58,649 nt of DNA from Oceanicola sp. (lineage in GTDB: Bacteria > Pseudomonadota > Alphaproteobacteria > Rhodobacterales > Rhodobacteraceae), in assembly GCA_022447275.1 (NCBI GenBank), contig JAKVBK010000018.1, positions 1-58,649 on the forward strand, in the 5' to 3' direction. Made by a program: the position numbers and the translations under genes. Within the stretch, counting starts at the first letter, position 1, and every line of letters begins with the position of its first letter. Under the pieces are notes generated by a model. It saw only the letters and a list, made by a program, of their open reading frames with translations, was not told where the DNA came from and did no database searches. Positions 52,420-58,649 of this stretch are shown here, one piece after another.

Positions 52420-53181
52420 CTAGGCAGATGCCTTCTCTTCGTCAGCACACCCCCATCCAAGCTCAGATGAAAGTTCATGCGCAATCTCAGCCAGAACTGC
52501 GCCGATCTTGGCCCGCTGCAACGGGGTAAAGACACGAACCGAAGCTGTTGCGCCGATCGACAGCGTTGATCCAACGCCTGCAGGGGCCAACGTCACTGCC
52601 ACAGAGCTTATGCCCCGCTCCAGTTCTTCAACACACTCGGCGTAACCTTTGGCCCGGATAGCCTCGAGTTCGCGTGCCAGATCCTCGCGGTCGGTAATGG
52701 TGTGTTCCGTGTACTGCTTAAGCTGCCCACTGAGCGCATCATGAGACAACAAGCCTGGAGAAACGGCCGCAATTGCCTTGGCACAGGAGCACGCATGTAT
52801 TGGCCGCTTGCCGAGGCCAGGATGAAGGTACGACACCCCCGTTTCCGGGGGGGCCACATGAATGATCTCGACCCAGTGGCCACGTAAACGAGACAGGAAA
52901 AATGCTGCCCCATAGGCGCTGGCTGCAATGTTTAGCGCCGGTGCAATCACTTCCAGCACCGCAGCATCAGACTGGTCACTCATCGTGATGCGCTTCAGCC
53001 GCGTACCAATGGAAAACTGTCCACGCGCGGGGGCTTCCAGAAATCCAGATGCCACAAGATCCTGGACCAGCCGATACACGGTGGGCTTTGGGATATCGGA
53101 CTGCGCACAGATATCAGCAACGCTCGCGCGCCCTTTCTGGCCAACGACTTCCAAGATAAGCGCGACGCGATCGAGATGCAT
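52420..53181 (-). CDS. IclR-family transcriptional regulator
   Basis: This protein of about 253 residues is of the IclR family. Residues 1-60 form the winged HTH (ALILEVVGQKGRASVADICAQSDIPKPTVYRLVQDLVASGFL) and the rest the GAF-like effector domain (RPIHACSCAKAIAA, GYAECVEELERGISSVAVTL). It may begin at ATG 53181 or GTG 53190; neither has a clear ribosome site. It is divergent from the SBP56 operon with only about 70 bases between starts, so it very likely controls that operon, perhaps sensing a thiol or sulfur compound. Confidence 0.87.
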   Translation of the reverse strand: MHLDRVALILEVVGQKGRASVADICAQSDIPKPTVYRLVQDLVASGFLEAPARGQFSIGTRLKRITMSDQSDAAVLEVIAPALNIAASAYGAAFFLSRLRGHWVEIIHVAPPETGVSYLHPGLGKRPIHACSCAKAIAAVSPGLLSHDALSGQLKQYTEHTITDREDLARELEAIRAKGYAECVEELERGISSVAVTLAPAGVGSTLSIGATASVRVFTPLQRAKIGAVLAEIAHELSSELGWGCADEEKASA

Positions 53182-53196
53182 TTTTCTCACTTTGCG

Positions 53197-53215
53197 ATAA
53201 CCGATATCTCGTTAT
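53197..53215. promoter_or_regulatory. Candidate IclR operator
   Basis: ATAAC at 53197-53201 and GTTAT at 53211-53215 form an inverted repeat around a central GATATC palindrome, in the short gap between the divergent IclR and SBP56 genes. The form and spacing suit an IclR-type dimer site. This is inferred from position only. Confidence 0.5.
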
Positions 53216-53253
53216 ACGATAGAAAAAGGCGGAATCAAGGGAGCGAGAAATCG

Positions 53254-54609
53254 ATGGATGGAACCTGTTGCGGACCGGGTTATGAGAGCCCGCAAGACGC
53301 AATCAAAGCCCCCCGTGAGAAACTGCTCTACACCATTGCCATTTACACAGGCACCGGCATCCAGAAGCCCGACTACTTGGCAACCGTCGATGTAGACCCG
53401 GACAGCACAACCTATTCCCAAGTGATCCACCGCCTGGAGATGCCGGGAATTGGGGATGAGCTCCACCATATGGGATGGAATGCCTGCTCGTCCTGTCATG
53501 ACGACAGTTCGATGTCGCGCAAATACCTGATCCTGCCCGGTGTCCGCTCGAACAAGCTGCACATTGTCGACACCGCGACCGACCCGCGCGCCCCACGATT
53601 GCACAAGGTGATCGAGGGCGCCGAAATCAAGGCCAAGGCTGATCTGTCCGGCCCGCACACGGTGCACTGTCTGGGATCAGAGATCATCATCTCGTTCCTG
53701 GGAAACGCCAAGGGCGAAGCACCCGGGGGCTATCTGCATCTTGATAAGGAGTTCAACATCGTTGGCCGGTGGGAAAACTCCATGGGCGATATCAAGTTTG
53801 GATATGACTTCTGGTACCAACCTCGTCACAACGTGATGGTCAGTTCGGAATGGGCTGCGCCCAACACGTTCATGCCGGGCTTTGACCTCGAAGAAGTCGG
53901 GCATCTGAAATATGGGCGCGAACTGCACTTCTGGGACTTCGAAAAGCGCGAACCGATCGAAAGCTTCTATCTGGGCGAAGACGGTTTGTTGCCGCTGGAG
54001 GTTAAGTTCCACCACAACCCTGACAGCACGCACGGCTTCTGCGGGGCCGCTCTGTCGACCAATGTCATCCACTGGTGGAAAGACAGTGACGACACATGGA
54101 ATTGGGAAAAGATCATAGACGTCGAGAACGAATTGCACCCGGACTGGCCGATCCCCTTGCCTGGTGTCATGTCAGCCATCCTGATTTCAATGGATGACAG
54201 GTTTCTCTATCTCAACAACTGGCTGCATGGTGATATGCGCCAGTATGACATCACCGACCCACACAATCCGAGGCTGACCGGCCAGGTATTCATGGGTGGT
54301 CTTTTGGGAAAGGCCCCAACCGTCAATGGCATAGAGGTCGCGGGCGGGCCACAGATGTTCCAACTCTCTCTCGATGGCCGCAGGCTTTATGTGACGACCT
54401 CACTGTTCTCGACCTGGGACAACCAGTTTTACCCAGAGATCCGCACCAAGGGCGGCGTCATGGTCCTGATCGACTGCGATCCGGTCAATGGCGGCATGAA
54501 GATCAATCCGGACTTCATCATCGATTTCGGCCAAGAGCCAAACGGCCCCTCGCGTTGCCATGAGGCGCGCTATCCCGGGGGCGACTGCACAAGTGACATC
54601 TGGCTATGA
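53254..54609 (+). CDS. SBP56 / SELENBP1-family protein, probable methanethiol oxidase
   Basis: This 451-residue protein matches the SBP56 family along its whole length: CCGPGY at residues 5-10, LHHMGWNACSSC with C78 and C81, GYDFWYQPRHNVMVSSEWAAPN, FLYLNNWLHGDMRQYDI, VAGGPQMFQLSLDGRRLY and the end RYPGGDCTSDIW. Human SELENBP1 and bacterial MtoX of this family oxidise methanethiol to formaldehyde, hydrogen peroxide and sulfide. MtoX of Hyphomicrobium is exported, whereas this protein begins directly at the family N-terminus with no signal peptide, so it should be cytoplasmic. It overlaps the ferredoxin gene by 4 bases and is likely IclR controlled. Confidence 0.9.
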   Translation: MDGTCCGPGYESPQDAIKAPREKLLYTIAIYTGTGIQKPDYLATVDVDPDSTTYSQVIHRLEMPGIGDELHHMGWNACSSCHDDSSMSRKYLILPGVRSNKLHIVDTATDPRAPRLHKVIEGAEIKAKADLSGPHTVHCLGSEIIISFLGNAKGEAPGGYLHLDKEFNIVGRWENSMGDIKFGYDFWYQPRHNVMVSSEWAAPNTFMPGFDLEEVGHLKYGRELHFWDFEKREPIESFYLGEDGLLPLEVKFHHNPDSTHGFCGAALSTNVIHWWKDSDDTWNWEKIIDVENELHPDWPIPLPGVMSAILISMDDRFLYLNNWLHGDMRQYDITDPHNPRLTGQVFMGGLLGKAPTVNGIEVAGGPQMFQLSLDGRRLYVTTSLFSTWDNQFYPEIRTKGGVMVLIDCDPVNGGMKINPDFIIDFGQEPNGPSRCHEARYPGGDCTSDIWL

Positions 54610-54971
54610 CGGCCCATACCGTGACGATCGCGAACAAGGGTGGGGAAACTTACGCCGTTAACGCGCGTCGGCCCTTGCTCGCGCAACTCAAAGCGCAGGG
54701 CGTCGATCTTCCCTATGGCTGTGAGTACGGAGGCTGCATCACCTGCGCGGCCAAACTCACATCAGGTACGGTGGATCAAAGGCGCCAGGTCGCGCTCAAC
54801 AATCGCCAGATCGCAGACGGTTACGTCATACTATGTGTGGCCCGCGCAACCTCAGACATCACGCTAGAGATTGGGGTTGAAAGCCATGACAAGCTCTACC
54901 GAAACCCGTTTCTCGATCCGCTCAAACCGCACGAGTTGAAGGCTGACATTGCGACGCCGAAGGAAGATTGA
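54606..54971 (+). CDS. Plant-type [2Fe-2S] ferredoxin
   Basis: This 121-residue single-domain ferredoxin has cluster ligands C39, C44 and C47 (GCEYGGCITC) and C77 (VILCVA), the normal C-x4-C-x2-C spacing. About 35 further residues follow the domain. ATGA overlap with the SBP56 gene implies coupled translation and therefore a shared process, perhaps passing electrons to or from SBP56 or an unseen reductase. Methanethiol oxidases described so far use oxygen without such a partner, so the link is notable. Confidence 0.88.
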   Translation: MTAHTVTIANKGGETYAVNARRPLLAQLKAQGVDLPYGCEYGGCITCAAKLTSGTVDQRRQVALNNRQIADGYVILCVARATSDITLEIGVESHDKLYRNPFLDPLKPHELKADIATPKED

Positions 54972-54974
54972 CCC

Positions 54975-55439
54975 ATGCCCGAAGCCGATATCGAACACAT
55001 ATACGAGTACGATCCAAAGTATCTCGCAGAGATCCTGAAATCAGTGAAAACCATTGCCATGGTTGGGGCGAGTGCTGACAAAACGAAATTCAGCTACGGT
55101 GTGCTCCGTCAACTGAGCGAAATCGGCTACGATATCCTGCCGGTCAATCCCAACCCAACCGTTTTGGAGATCAGGGGGCTCAAAGTGTATCGGAGCCTCA
55201 CAGAAATCGACAAACCAGTTGATATGGTGGACGTTTTCCGGCCGAAGGCAGAGCTCTACGGGATAGCGGAACAGGCCATTGCGATCAGAGCCAAGGTGCT
55301 TTGGGGGCAGATCGGCGTCTACGATGACAGGGCAGCAAAACTGGCCGAAGACGCCGGCTTAAAGGTTGTGATGAACCGATGCCCCAAGATCGAACTGTTC
55401 CGTCCCTTTTGGAAGCCACGCCTTGATCTGAAGATATGA
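54975..55439 (+). CDS. CoA-binding (YccU-like) Rossmann protein
   Basis: This 154-residue stand-alone CoA-binding domain is related to the N-terminal part of succinyl-CoA synthetase alpha and to YccU. Its segments TIAMVGASADKTKFSYGVLRQLSEIGYDILPVNPN and DMVDVFRPKAELYGIAEQAI are typical, and NRCPKIEL holds the conserved Cys near the end. It begins 3 bases after the ferredoxin stop and is the last gene of the operon. Its role is unknown; family members bind CoA or act as small regulators. The 227 bases that follow before the convergent davB hold no gene. Confidence 0.87.
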   Translation: MPEADIEHIYEYDPKYLAEILKSVKTIAMVGASADKTKFSYGVLRQLSEIGYDILPVNPNPTVLEIRGLKVYRSLTEIDKPVDMVDVFRPKAELYGIAEQAIAIRAKVLWGQIGVYDDRAAKLAEDAGLKVVMNRCPKIELFRPFWKPRLDLKI

Positions 55440-55666
55440 AGAGCCTGAAGGGAGCGCAGCTTTGTTGCACACATCGCTTGCGGTTGGGCACTGCTTGAAC
55501 CCGGATCAATAGGAACGCTCGGCCCGCGCATTTCAACAGCACTCAGCAATTGCATTCTCTTCGCAACTGTCAGCCGATCATTCTGGGCGGTTAAAGACGA
55601 GGCTGAACAGAGGTTTGTCGAATTTTGGGTTGTCATCAGCGCCCATAGCCACCGCTCCCAAATCGT

Positions 55667-57319
55667 TTACAGGCTCGAAGGCGCGACCGGCCCTGTCACT
55701 GGGTAAAGATCACTGGGCGAGGGGTTTTCCTTTGAAAACGTCCCCCCGAGGTGACGTATGACACCGGCCACCGCGTTCAGGGAAGTCTGCACTGCCCCTT
55801 CCACCCATGCTGGCGTCCAACTGACACCATCCCCAGCCAAGAATATGCCGCGTTCGGCTGCGGGCAGATCGTCTTGCATGAAATGCCCAAACATCCGCCA
55901 GTTATACCGGTAGTGACCGGGCAAAGCGCCTTTGAAAGCGCCAAGGAAATTGGCATCCGCCTCCCAGCTCACGGTGATGGGATCACCGATAATGTGGCTG
56001 CGAATATCAACGTTTGGGTAGATTTTGTTCAATGCTGACAACGCCAAATTCACGCGCTTTTCGACAGGCAGCGGCAGCACTTTGAGGGCATCCGTCATCC
56101 AGGAATAGCTCAAACAAATGACAGAGGGTTTGTCGGGCCCGTTATCAAACAGATACGTTCCGCGTGTCATGCGGTCTGTCAGTGTCATGGACATCACATC
56201 ACGCCCGGTCTCAGGATCTTTGTCTTTCCAAAACGGGCGGTCGACCATGACGAATGTTTTTGCCGATTGCATGTAGCGTGTTCGATCCAGCGCCATCCAC
56301 AAATCATGTGAAAACAGGGATTCCTCTGTTTCAATCTGCGTGGACAACAGGTGGCTTTGGCAGGTGACGATGACCGCATCGAAGGCCTGAGCATGCCCCC
56401 ATTGATCTGTGATCTCGAGCTGGTTATGTGCGCCGCGCCTGATCCGCGCAGCACCGGCGCGCGTTGCGCCGTTGTTGAGGGACGCCAACGTTGTGCCTTT
56501 TGGCCAATGGGCAAGTTTGTCGGGCGCGTGCTCCCATAATCCACGCGGAACCTGGTTCGCCCCGCCAATGATATAACGCTGATTGTCATCGCATTCCGTT
56601 ACGTTGACGCGCAAAATTTCCAACATGGAATTGGGAAAATCGCTGTCCCAGCCCCCTGTACCAAACCCAACCTGCCCAAAGACTTCGCGATGATGAAAGG
56701 TCAGTTTTTGAAAGGCCTCTGAAGACGCCACAAAATCATAGAACGACCGTTCATCCCAAGCCGCAACAATGGGGTTCCAGATGGCCTTTATGCGTGCCGG
56801 ATCACGGTCACGGATCGCCTGTTTCAACGCGCTGAAGTTCGCGCCCTCTTCAAGTGCAGCGTCATAGGCCGCTGCGACTTCGCGAAACAGCGGGGGCAGA
56901 TCGTCCGCTTTCTCCGCGTAGTATGTTTGCCCCAACAAATCGATGACCGTAGACCCAGCAGCCGGTGTCAGCGGATTGGGGAACGGGGCACTGTCTAAGC
57001 CGAGGAGGTCGACGTAGTGATAAAATCCCGCGCCCGAGACAGGAAATCGCATGCCCCCCAGTTCCGCGATCACATTGTCTGCCCCTTCAAAGGGTTGCGA
57101 CCGTAGGCGTCCGCCGAACTTTCCAGACTCAAAAATGATCGGATGCGCACCAAGCTTCATCAACTCATAGCCTGCGATGATGCCGGCAGCGCCAGAGCCT
57201 ATGATCGCGATTTTGGCACCCATCGCGTCTTTTGGCAGAGTTCCCAAGCCAGCGGGATGTTTAATCCAGTCGTCATAAGCGAAGGGGAAATCAGGGCCAA
57301 AAACGGTCAGCGGTTTCAT
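55667..57319 (-). CDS. davB: L-lysine 2-monooxygenase, flavin amine oxidase family
   Basis: This 550-residue protein resembles Pseudomonas DavB as I remember it, block for block: FGPDFPFAYDDWIKHPAGLG at the start, FAD site IIGSGAAGIIAGYELMKLGA, GGRLRSQPF, ELGGMRFPVS, FGQVGFGTGGWDSDFPNS, DRPFWKDKDPETGRD, and GHYRYNWRMFGHFMQ, then AGDGVSWTPAWVEGAVQTS. The enzyme uses oxygen to turn L-lysine into 5-aminovaleramide, CO2 and water. It follows davA by 10 bases in the same direction. Tryptophan 2-monooxygenase is a related but less likely option. Confidence 0.9.
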   Translation of the reverse strand: MKPLTVFGPDFPFAYDDWIKHPAGLGTLPKDAMGAKIAIIGSGAAGIIAGYELMKLGAHPIIFESGKFGGRLRSQPFEGADNVIAELGGMRFPVSGAGFYHYVDLLGLDSAPFPNPLTPAAGSTVIDLLGQTYYAEKADDLPPLFREVAAAYDAALEEGANFSALKQAIRDRDPARIKAIWNPIVAAWDERSFYDFVASSEAFQKLTFHHREVFGQVGFGTGGWDSDFPNSMLEILRVNVTECDDNQRYIIGGANQVPRGLWEHAPDKLAHWPKGTTLASLNNGATRAGAARIRRGAHNQLEITDQWGHAQAFDAVIVTCQSHLLSTQIETEESLFSHDLWMALDRTRYMQSAKTFVMVDRPFWKDKDPETGRDVMSMTLTDRMTRGTYLFDNGPDKPSVICLSYSWMTDALKVLPLPVEKRVNLALSALNKIYPNVDIRSHIIGDPITVSWEADANFLGAFKGALPGHYRYNWRMFGHFMQDDLPAAERGIFLAGDGVSWTPAWVEGAVQTSLNAVAGVIRHLGGTFSKENPSPSDLYPVTGPVAPSSL

Positions 57320-57329
57320 GCATGGAGCC

Positions 57330-58106
57330 TTAGTAGAGATCGTCGCGTCGGTCGCGCAGATGCGTGTAGTTTTGACGTGTTATAGACAGCTGCTGCCGGG
57401 TTATAGTCGCACAGACAACGTCTTCCGATGTCTCATTTGCGCGCGCAAGATCGGTGCCATCCGGGCCGCAAATGCAAGACAGACCGTTATAGGTAAAGCT
57501 GCCTTCTGCACCGATATAGTTGCAGTAGGCAACGAAGACGGCATTTTCTTCCGCTCTTGCCGGCACCAGGCGCGTTGCGACACTGTCAAAAGGGGTCATA
57601 TTCGCGGTCGGGACGAGGATGAGTTCTGCGCCTTTGAGTGCGAGCGCACGAACGAGTTCGGGAAACTCAACATCATAGCAAATTGCCATCCCAACGCGCC
57701 AACCGTTCAGTGTGATAACATCTGATAGCGTATCGCCCGCCATGAACTGTTCCTGATCCACGGAACCGAAAAGATGGGTTTTGGAATACGCGCCCAGCAC
57801 ATTCCCATCTTGATCGATGATCACCGAGGTATTTCGGGGACGTGGATCAGCAGGTGCGGGCAAGCCAACAACCAAGGCTATGCGATAGCTGCGCGCAATC
57901 TCTTGCAGGCTGTTGAGCACCCCCGCAGCTTGGGCAGCATGGGCAACCACAGTGTCCGCGCCCACGTTATAGCCGCCGATGAACATCTCCGGTGTGACAA
58001 GAATGTCCGCACGATCATCAGCAGCGCCCTGAGCAGCCATCGTCAGCGCTTTCAGGGCGATGTCTATGCTGCTTCTTGGGGTGGTTTGCCAAAGCGCGAT
58101 CTTCAT
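57330..58106 (-). CDS. davA: 5-aminovaleramide amidohydrolase, nitrilase family
   Basis: This 258-residue carbon-nitrogen hydrolase has the triad E40 (TPEMF), K109 (YSKTHLFG) and C143 (AICYDVEFPE). It fits DavA, which hydrolyses 5-aminovaleramide to 5-aminovalerate and ammonia in lysine breakdown; the LILVPTANMTPFD stretch is shared with DavA. It is promoter-proximal, with davB 10 bases downstream. The next steps (aminotransferase DavT and dehydrogenase DavD) are not in the window. Confidence 0.87.
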   Translation of the reverse strand: MKIALWQTTPRSSIDIALKALTMAAQGAADDRADILVTPEMFIGGYNVGADTVVAHAAQAAGVLNSLQEIARSYRIALVVGLPAPADPRPRNTSVIIDQDGNVLGAYSKTHLFGSVDQEQFMAGDTLSDVITLNGWRVGMAICYDVEFPELVRALALKGAELILVPTANMTPFDSVATRLVPARAEENAVFVAYCNYIGAEGSFTYNGLSCICGPDGTDLARANETSEDVVCATITRQQLSITRQNYTHLRDRRDDLY

Positions 58107-58524
58107 ATTTCGCCCTGTGTTTTCGATATCGTCTCTCGGATCGCTTTTCGTGACAGTGTTAGGCGGTCATAGCAGAGCCTCAAGCACTCTCAAGAAACAT
58201 GCGTGGCAGAAAGATAGTCATAATCACTCGCCCAAGCATTATCATTCCCTTGTCAGGAGCTCCTTTCTTCCAGAACGGGAGAATAACCAAACCCCACTGG
58301 CAACCCTATAAGACACGAATGTTTTGCTTCCCTTCGGCGGCAAGTGCCGGTTTCGAACAGGCTCACATCAACTTGCAACCAGAAATGTCTGGTGATTTTT
58401 ATTATGAGGAGGATAAGGATTTTTCGGGCCTGCTAGCGGTTTAGCAATCTGCAATCTTGAGCAACTTCATGCACCGGTATGAAAACTGATCAGCCCCTAA
58501 GCCTTAGGAGGTGGAGGATCATGG
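58107..58524. other. Gap between davA and the IS3-type gene
   Basis: This 418-base, relatively A+T-rich stretch must contain the davA promoter. A plus-strand frame 58199-58444 encodes 81 residues, ending with an acidic segment EMSGDFYYEEDKDFSG, but no family is evident; it could be the end of a broken gene. TGATCAGCCCCTAAG near 58487 is a possible left end of the insertion sequence, which I cannot confirm without the right end. Confidence 0.3.
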
Positions 58525-58649
58525 ATGGCTTTCAAGCGGCACAAACGCGAAGAAAGTGCCGACAAGCTACCCAAGATTAAGGTGCTTAGAGACCGGAGGA
58601 TACCGCTGATTTTTGCTGACGGCCGCTGCGCCGTCGGGTTTGCGCGCAG
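58525..58649 (+). mobile_element. IS3-family transposase orfA, 5-prime part, cut by window edge
   Basis: The frame begins MAFKRHKREESADKLPKIKVL and continues open to the window end, 41 codons. The start matches the typical IS3-group OrfA opening (M-x-FKRH-x-EEI-x-KL); the following residues LIFADGRCAVGFAR align with the TVADA-x-R-x-IGVS stretch of that family. Several usually conserved positions differ, so the copy may be diverged or decaying. GGAGG lies about ten bases upstream of the ATG. Length and intactness cannot be judged because the rest is outside the window. Confidence 0.65.

Noticed and set aside
55667-57319. Tryptophan 2-monooxygenase (auxin route) reading
   Set aside because: The N-terminal FGPDFPFAYDDW block and the partner hydrolase match DavB and DavA more closely than IaaM and IaaH; IaaH is an amidase-signature enzyme, not a nitrilase.
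1-58649. CRISPR arrays, tRNA and rRNA genes
   Set aside because: No regularly spaced repeats, cloverleaf-like segments or ribosomal RNA sequence were seen on either strand by eye.

Overview
The window reads as chromosome (or a large replicon) of a marine roseobacter-type alphaproteobacterium (Rhodobacteraceae). The grounds are high GC, tightly packed operons with ATGA/GTGA overlaps, a monomeric NADP-isocitrate dehydrogenase, and a catabolic gene set typical of that clade: sulfonates, quaternary amines, a TRAP transporter, amino sugars and a methanethiol oxidase family protein. I see no rRNA, tRNA or CRISPR array.

Layout. 0.5-7.6 kb: a minus-strand operon hpsN-hpsO-hpsP-suyA-suyB-comC-like for 2,3-dihydroxypropane-1-sulfonate (DHPS) and sulfolactate, facing a LacI-type regulator across a region with two operator-like palindromes. 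7.6-10.7 kb: a lone paaZ and a beta-keto acid cleavage enzyme (BKACE). 11.1-14.3 kb: an ABC importer of the glycine betaine/proline class. 14.5-21.0 kb: aroQ, an Asp/Glu racemase family protein, a DadA-like flavoprotein and a TRAP transporter with an extra membrane protein. 21.3-26.8 kb: RhlE-type helicase, an MFS protein with a His-rich tail, and icd. 27.0-31.5 kb: L-carnitine catabolism (dehydrogenase-thioesterase fusion, SDR, small Cys-rich secreted protein, dehydrocarnitine cleavage enzyme) with a divergent GlxA/CdhR-type regulator. 31.6-33.7 kb: LysR and a YeiH/SuyZ-type anion exporter. 33.8-48.0 kb: an amino-sugar locus (GH20, GntR, sugar ABC transporter, Gfo/Idh/MocA protein, two SIS proteins, ROK kinase, KbaZ/GatZ, NagA, CutC). 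48.3-52.1 kb: small hypothetical and membrane genes, partly with lower GC. 52.4-55.4 kb: an IclR regulator divergent from an SBP56/methanethiol oxidase-ferredoxin-CoA-binding operon. 55.7-58.1 kb: davA-davB for lysine to 5-aminovalerate. The right edge cuts into an IS3-family orfA.

How the genes fit together. DHPS would be epimerised by HpsO/HpsP, oxidised by HpsN to (R)-sulfolactate and desulfonated by SuyAB to pyruvate and sulfite. The YeiH-type exporter 26 kb away is a candidate outlet for the sulfite or sulfate. Carnitine would be oxidised and cleaved to acetoacetate and betainyl-CoA, then hydrolysed to glycine betaine. Imported amino-sugar oligosaccharides would be hydrolysed in the cytoplasm by GH20, phosphorylated by the ROK kinase, deacetylated by NagA and deaminated by one or both SIS proteins.

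The least explained units are the SBP56-ferredoxin-CoA-binding operon and the middle of the amino-sugar operon, which has a Gfo/Idh/MocA protein, two SIS proteins, KbaZ without KbaY, and CutC. All functions are inferred from reading the translated sequences; no database search was run.
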